A DNA stretch of 9,293 nucleotides from JALXCG01 sp026991065 [NCBI: Gemmatimonadota bacterium] (lineage in GTDB: Bacteria > GCA-2686955). Below, piece after piece: positions 6,035-9,293 of this stretch. The DNA lies in the NCBI GenBank assembly GCA_026991065.1, contig JALXCG010000013.1, positions 1 through 9,293 of the forward strand. Reading direction: 5' to 3'. Below the pieces are notes generated by a model. The model searched no databases, had not been told where the DNA came from, and worked only from the letters and a program-made list of their open reading frames with translations. Position numbers and translations under genes: made by a program. Numbering within the stretch: the stretch's first letter is position 1; each line of letters opens with the position of its first letter.

Positions 6035-7795
6035 ATGCAACCAGCAGGAATCACCACTCTCGCGCCCGCGATCATGCTCACTTTGGGGGTTTGGGCGTCG
6101 GCCGGCGCGGAGGTGCTGAATGTGCCCGCGGACTTCTCGACCATCCAGGTAGCCATCGACGCCGCCGAGCCGGGAGATTCGGTTTTGGTTGCTCCCGGCA
6201 CCTACTACGAAAACAGCATCAGTTTTCTGGGGAAGGCGATTACCGTGACGGGAAGCGCGCCCTTCGACTCGATGGTTGTCGCGCAAACCGTGGTCGATGG
6301 GGAGCACGCCGGCACTGTTTTTGCTTTTGTCAATGGCGAGGGGCCGGATGCACGGCTCGCCGGGCTGACGATCCAGAACGGGCAGGGCGCTCCATGGCCC
6401 TACGAGCAGACTGCGGGTGGCATCACTTGCCGCAGCCATACCGCCCCACGGATCAGCGACTGCGTGATCAGGAACTGCGCGGCGGACTACGGGGGTGGGG
6501 CCTACAGCCGGCTATCCAAGCCGATCTTCACCCGCTGCAGGTTCGAGAACAATGTGAGCACGATGGTCGGTGGCGGGATCGCGGCCGAGAAGAGTTCGGT
6601 GTGGGTCATCGAGTGCTCTTTTGCCGGCAACAGTTCGGAAAAAGGCGGCGGATTCTATCTGAACGATCACGATCACGATGAAGGTTCACTGCAGATCATC
6701 AACTGCTCTTTTGCCGGCAACACCAGCTCCGAATCCGGCGGCGGACTGTACCTCTTCGGAATTGAAGCAGCGACCGTGTCGCACTGCCGGTTCGTGGCCA
6801 ACACGAGTAAGAATGGGGGCGGCATCATTTCGTACGGATCGACTCTCGAACTGAGCGACTGCATCATCGCCGACAACAGCGCCGAATCTGTTGGCGGAGG
6901 CTTCTACGACCAAACCACGGCGCTGACCATGAACGACTGCGTGCTCACCGACAACAGCGCCGGCTACAGAGGCGGGGGTTTATTTGTCTACTCCGGCACG
7001 CAGGTTTTTACCTCCTGCACGTTCATCGGCAACAGCGCGGAGACATCCGGTGGAGGCGCCTATTTCGACAGTTTCTGTCGGCCCTGGTTCCGGAATTGTG
7101 TCTTCCGGGCCAACGCCGGACGTTACGGCGGGGGCGTGTACTTCGACGGTTCGTTCATGACAATCACCCAATGCGGTTTCTTCGAGAATCAGGCAACCGG
7201 CCGCCACGGTGGCGCCCTCTCTTTGGGATCTACAGTGGTGACTTATAACTCGGTCTTCTCCAACAACAGCGCCACCGAAGACGGTGGCGCCGTCAGGGCC
7301 TGGTCCAGCCTGGGGGACGTGCGGTTCTACGACTGCATTTTCAACAACAATAGCAGCGGCGGGAACGGGGGTGCGTTCGCGCTCGATTACTGCGACCTGC
7401 TGGTCGACCACTGCACCCTGGTGGACAACGATGCCGGCGGCGACGGAGGCGCCATCTACGGGGAAGGGACGGAATCGGTTGTGACCAACAGCATTGTATG
7501 GGGCACCACGGCGCCGGCCCTGGTCCTGGACGACTGGGGATGGTTCACGGTCGAGCAGAGCGATGTGCAGGGCGGGTGGCCGGGAGACGGTAATATCGAC
7601 GCGGATCCGCTTTTTATCACTCACGACGGGTTTGACTACCTGCTCGGAATCGGCTCACCCTGTATCGATGCCGGGTCGGGCGCGGATGATGCTGTGGACT
7701 GGTGCAGCGTCCATCCGTTCTATTGCCAATACAACACACAAGCGCCGGACCTGGGCGCCTACGGCGGCCAATACAATGCCGGCTGGATGCCGTAG
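6035..7795 (+). CDS. Secreted parallel beta-helix repeat protein (Pmp-like coils, choice-of-anchor-Q-like end)
   Basis: A 586-residue protein. Residues 1-25 look like a signal peptide (hydrophobic core, probable cleavage after ASAGA), although its n-region has no Lys or Arg. Next comes the pectin-lyase-fold opening 'VPADFSTIQVAIDAAEPGD...VAPGTYYEN' (from residue 30). From residue 143 to about 478 I count 13 coils of the form C-x-F/I-x-x-N...GG(G/A), resembling chlamydial Pmp repeats. The coil-start positions are 143, 168, 194, 224, 251, 276, 302, 328, 355, 380, 406, 434 and 460; all are Cys except Ser406. The C-terminus (NSIVWG, GSPCIDAGSG, PDLGAYGG) resembles choice-of-anchor Q domains. The likely role is a surface or secreted adhesin or polysaccharide-binding protein; no catalytic residues can be assigned. 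It appears to be a single-gene unit with its own upstream region and strong ribosome binding site. Confidence 0.85.
   Translation: MQPAGITTLAPAIMLTLGVWASAGAEVLNVPADFSTIQVAIDAAEPGDSVLVAPGTYYENSISFLGKAITVTGSAPFDSMVVAQTVVDGEHAGTVFAFVNGEGPDARLAGLTIQNGQGAPWPYEQTAGGITCRSHTAPRISDCVIRNCAADYGGGAYSRLSKPIFTRCRFENNVSTMVGGGIAAEKSSVWVIECSFAGNSSEKGGGFYLNDHDHDEGSLQIINCSFAGNTSSESGGGLYLFGIEAATVSHCRFVANTSKNGGGIISYGSTLELSDCIIADNSAESVGGGFYDQTTALTMNDCVLTDNSAGYRGGGLFVYSGTQVFTSCTFIGNSAETSGGGAYFDSFCRPWFRNCVFRANAGRYGGGVYFDGSFMTITQCGFFENQATGRHGGALSLGSTVVTYNSVFSNNSATEDGGAVRAWSSLGDVRFYDCIFNNNSSGGNGGAFALDYCDLLVDHCTLVDNDAGGDGGAIYGEGTESVVTNSIVWGTTAPALVLDDWGWFTVEQSDVQGGWPGDGNIDADPLFITHDGFDYLLGIGSPCIDAGSGADDAVDWCSVHPFYCQYNTQAPDLGAYGGQYNAGWMP
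6614..6722 (+). repeat. 19-bp direct repeat marking a recently duplicated beta-helix coil
   Basis: The sequence tgctcttttgccggcaaca occurs identically at 6614-6632 and 6704-6722, exactly 90 bases (30 codons) apart and in the same frame, encoding CSFAGN twice. Flanking codons are similar but diverged. The identical synonymous choices suggest recent unit duplication or gene conversion. Between the copies, GATCAC is repeated in tandem (6666-6677), giving the loop NDHDHDE. Confidence 0.75.
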
Positions 7796-7876
7796 GAGCG
7801 GGCGGGGTTGGGTCGATTGAAACGGTTTGTGTATGCTGCACGAACCGACAGGCATCTCTCACCACCGCGAGGCCCC

Positions 7877-8752
7877 ATGAGCAAACTCGTCAAATCCCCC
7901 TATTTGGTGCCCTTCAAGGGCGACTTTCGCGCCGCAGATTGCCCCACCACGCCGCCCGAAGACGCCCCCGACGCCAAGGCGTGCAAGCGGGAGCGACGCA
8001 AACTGGTGAAAGAGCTGGCCGAGTTGCAGCGCGTGCTCTACGCCGACGGCCGCCACGCCGTGCTCCTGATCTTCCAGGCGCTGGACGCCGCCGGCAAAGA
8101 CAGTTGCATCCGCCGCCTACTCAGCGGCGTGAACCCCGCCGGCTGCCGGGTCACCAGCTTCAAACAGCCCAGCCGCGAGGAACTGAGCCACGACTTCCTC
8201 TGGCGCAGTGGGTTGCGCTTGCCACGGCGTGGAGAGATCGGTGTGTTCAACCGCAGTTACTACGAAGAGGTGCTGGTGCTCCGGGTCCACCCCGAATACC
8301 TGGCGGCGCAAAACCTGCCCGACAAGCTCCCCCCGGAGCGCCGCTGGAAGCGTCGCTACAAGGCGATCCGCGACCACGAAGCGCACCTGGCCGCCAGCGG
8401 CGTCACGCTGCTCAAGTTCTGGCTCAATGTCTCCGCCGCGGAGCAGCGCCGGCGCTTCCTCGACCGACTGGAAACGCCGCGCAAGCAGTGGAAATTCTCC
8501 GCCGGCGACCTGCGCGAGGCGGAGCTGCGCCCCCGCTACATCGAGGCTTTCAGCGACGCCCTGGCCGCCACCAGCCGCCCCCACGCCCCCTGGTATGCGC
8601 TTCCGGCCGACAACAAGCCCTTTCTGCGCCTGACCGTCGCCCGCATTGTGGTCGAAACGCTGCGCCGTCTCGATCTGCGCTATCCGGTCCCCGATCCCGG
8701 CGCGGCCGCCGAGTTCGCGGCACATGCGGCAGCGCTGCGCAAGGCGTTGTAG
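7877..8752 (+). CDS. ppk2: PPK2-family polyphosphate kinase / polyphosphate:nucleotide phosphotransferase
   Basis: A 291-residue cytoplasmic enzyme that moves phosphate between polyphosphate and nucleoside phosphates. The sequence has the P-loop ALDAAGKDS (Asp70, Lys74), SGVNP, a segment of the type 'TSFKQPS.EEL.HDFLWR', Walker B-like FNRSYYEEVLV (124-134), WKFSAGD and 'HAPWY..PADNK', all typical of the short one-domain PPK2 proteins, closest in pattern to class III. Class and direction (AMP/ADP phosphorylation) are inference. The usual Thr/Gly after the P-loop serine is Cys77. ATG 7877 is preferred over the in-frame TTG at 7808 because GAGG (7869-7872) precedes it, four bases away, and it gives a normal N-terminus. 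It lies 81 bases after the beta-helix gene with no terminator visible, so read-through is possible. Confidence 0.92.
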   Translation: MSKLVKSPYLVPFKGDFRAADCPTTPPEDAPDAKACKRERRKLVKELAELQRVLYADGRHAVLLIFQALDAAGKDSCIRRLLSGVNPAGCRVTSFKQPSREELSHDFLWRSGLRLPRRGEIGVFNRSYYEEVLVLRVHPEYLAAQNLPDKLPPERRWKRRYKAIRDHEAHLAASGVTLLKFWLNVSAAEQRRRFLDRLETPRKQWKFSAGDLREAELRPRYIEAFSDALAATSRPHAPWYALPADNKPFLRLTVARIVVETLRRLDLRYPVPDPGAAAEFAAHAAALRKAL

Positions 8753-8753
8753 C

Positions 8754-8891
8754 CGACCGCGAGTGACGCATCCGCCACAGTTCAATGCTGCCGCCCGGAT
8801 CACACAGCTCCGCCTTGAACACGCTCGTCTCCTTGCCCGGCACCAACCAGTCCAGGTTCATCCGCGCCGCACTGCCCACGCCGCACCCCAT
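8754..8891 (-). pseudogene. Possible orphan coding fragment pointing into ppk2
   Basis: On the minus strand the frame from ATG 8891 reads MGCGVG, then MNLDWLVPGKETSVFKAEL and GGSIELWRMRH. The codons are strongly G/C-ending and the composition looks more protein-like than neighbouring shadow frames. It begins about 10 bases after the MFS stop, in the same frame, as a following operon gene might. After about residue 45 it only runs antisense to ppk2 until a stop at 8550. I do not recognise the family. It may be a truncated gene, like the GH2 remnant on the other side of the block, or just non-coding spacer between convergent genes. No terminator is seen. Confidence 0.25.
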
Positions 8892-8900
8892 GGCCGCGCT

Positions 8901-9293
8901 TCACCCGGAAACCGCCTCAGCGCCACCGCGCGCCGGCAGCGTCGTCCGCAACCACCCGGTCACCAGCGCCATCACCAGCGTCCCACCGCACCAGGCCAGC
9001 GGAAATCCAAACGCCTCCGCGGCCGTCCCCATCACCAAACTGCCGAGCGGAAACGAGGCCCCGAAGGTGAAGGTCCAGAGTCCCATCACCCGCCCGCGAA
9101 GTTCGTCCGGCACGCTCGCCTGAATCAAGCCGTTGGCGGTGGCGAAAAACGCCACTTGGCAGAACCCCGCCGCCAGCAACAGCGGCAGCAAACCCGCCGC
9201 CCCCGACGCTCCCGAGGCCTGGCTGGCGCAGCCGCAGGCGCTCGGTCCCTCGATACCGGCGTTGCTGTACTCCACCGCAGCGCTCAGAGCGTC
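8901..9293 (-). CDS. MFS transporter, C-terminal part (5' end outside window)
   Basis: The frame is open from the right edge to TGA at 8901-8903, giving about 130 residues; the GTG at 9275 is internal. Three hydrophobic stretches are visible: one beginning LLPLLLAAGFCQVAFFATANG, one around TFTFGASFPLGSLVMG, and one around WCGGTLVMALVTGW. Between the first two is VPDELRGRVMGLW, the D-x-x-RGRVMGL loop common near the end of MFS efflux proteins of the EntS/macrolide-efflux type. It is an inner-membrane proton-driven exporter by family; the substrate is unknown. It is convergent with ppk2. Confidence 0.8.
   Translation of the reverse strand, partial: DALSAAVEYSNAGIEGPSACGCASQASGASGAAGLLPLLLAAGFCQVAFFATANGLIQASVPDELRGRVMGLWTFTFGASFPLGSLVMGTAAEAFGFPLAWCGGTLVMALVTGWLRTTLPARGGAEAVSG

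Noticed and set aside
4935-6119. A 394-codon plus-strand frame across nfo and the divergent region
   Set aside because: It is antisense to a certain nfo and its translation is Arg/Pro-rich without any recognisable domain.
7808-7837. A possible ppk2 promoter (TTGGGT, 18-base gap, TATGCT)
   Set aside because: Both hexamers match the consensus poorly (3 and 4 of 6), too weak to list as a feature.
7808-7876. TTG at 7808 as the ppk2 start
   Set aside because: It would add 23 atypical residues; ATG 7877 has GAGG upstream and gives a normal PPK2 N-terminus.
1-9293. CRISPR array, tRNA/rRNA, insertion sequence, integrase, toxin-antitoxin or defence genes
   Set aside because: I looked on both strands and found no regularly spaced repeats, RNA gene signatures, transposase motifs or defence domains. 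The only regular repeats are the protein coils of the beta-helix gene.

Overview
The window is GC-rich, gene-dense bacterial DNA that looks chromosomal. The first gene encodes an outer-membrane-type beta-barrel (DUF5916 family) and the middle gene a secreted beta-helix protein with a choice-of-anchor-Q-like end, so the host is probably a Gram-negative environmental bacterium. These two families together, with GTG and TTG starts, are familiar from uncultured lineages such as Krumholzibacteriota/Eisenbacteria, Latescibacterota, Gemmatimonadota or Planctomycetota. That placement is inference, because the window holds no taxonomic marker gene.

Layout. (1) Positions 1-4594, plus strand: the 3' part of a DUF5916 gene, an ABC exporter half-transporter whose GTG start shares one base with the preceding TAG stop, and, after a 165-base spacer, a beta-CASP metallo-beta-lactamase RNA hydrolase with a TTG start. 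(2) Positions 4591-4749: the first ~50 codons of a glycoside hydrolase family 2 gene. Its TTG start overlaps the hydrolase stop, and it is cut off where it meets the 3' end of nfo. (3) Positions 4716-5665, minus strand: nfo (endonuclease IV), possibly preceded by a 28-residue leader ORF whose TGA overlaps the nfo ATG. (4) Positions 5666-6034: a largely non-coding divergent region with a candidate promoter and a strong ribosome binding site for the next gene. (5) Positions 6035-7795, plus: a secreted parallel beta-helix protein built of 13 similar coils with a cysteine at nearly the same place in each. (6) Positions 7877-8752, plus: a PPK2-type polyphosphate kinase. (7) Positions 8754-9293, minus: a possible orphan coding fragment and the C-terminal end of an MFS transporter that runs off the right edge.

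Functionally these are mostly independent units: envelope and export (DUF5916 plus ABC exporter), RNA processing, base-excision DNA repair, a surface or secreted repeat protein, phosphate/nucleotide energy metabolism and efflux. The most informative feature is architectural. The nfo / beta-helix / ppk2 block is bordered on the left by a clearly truncated GH2 gene and on the right by a possible second truncated gene, both pointing into the block. This suggests that a rearrangement or block replacement took place here. I do not see a defence system, mobile element, CRISPR array or RNA gene, and nothing here amounts to a convincing new multi-gene system.
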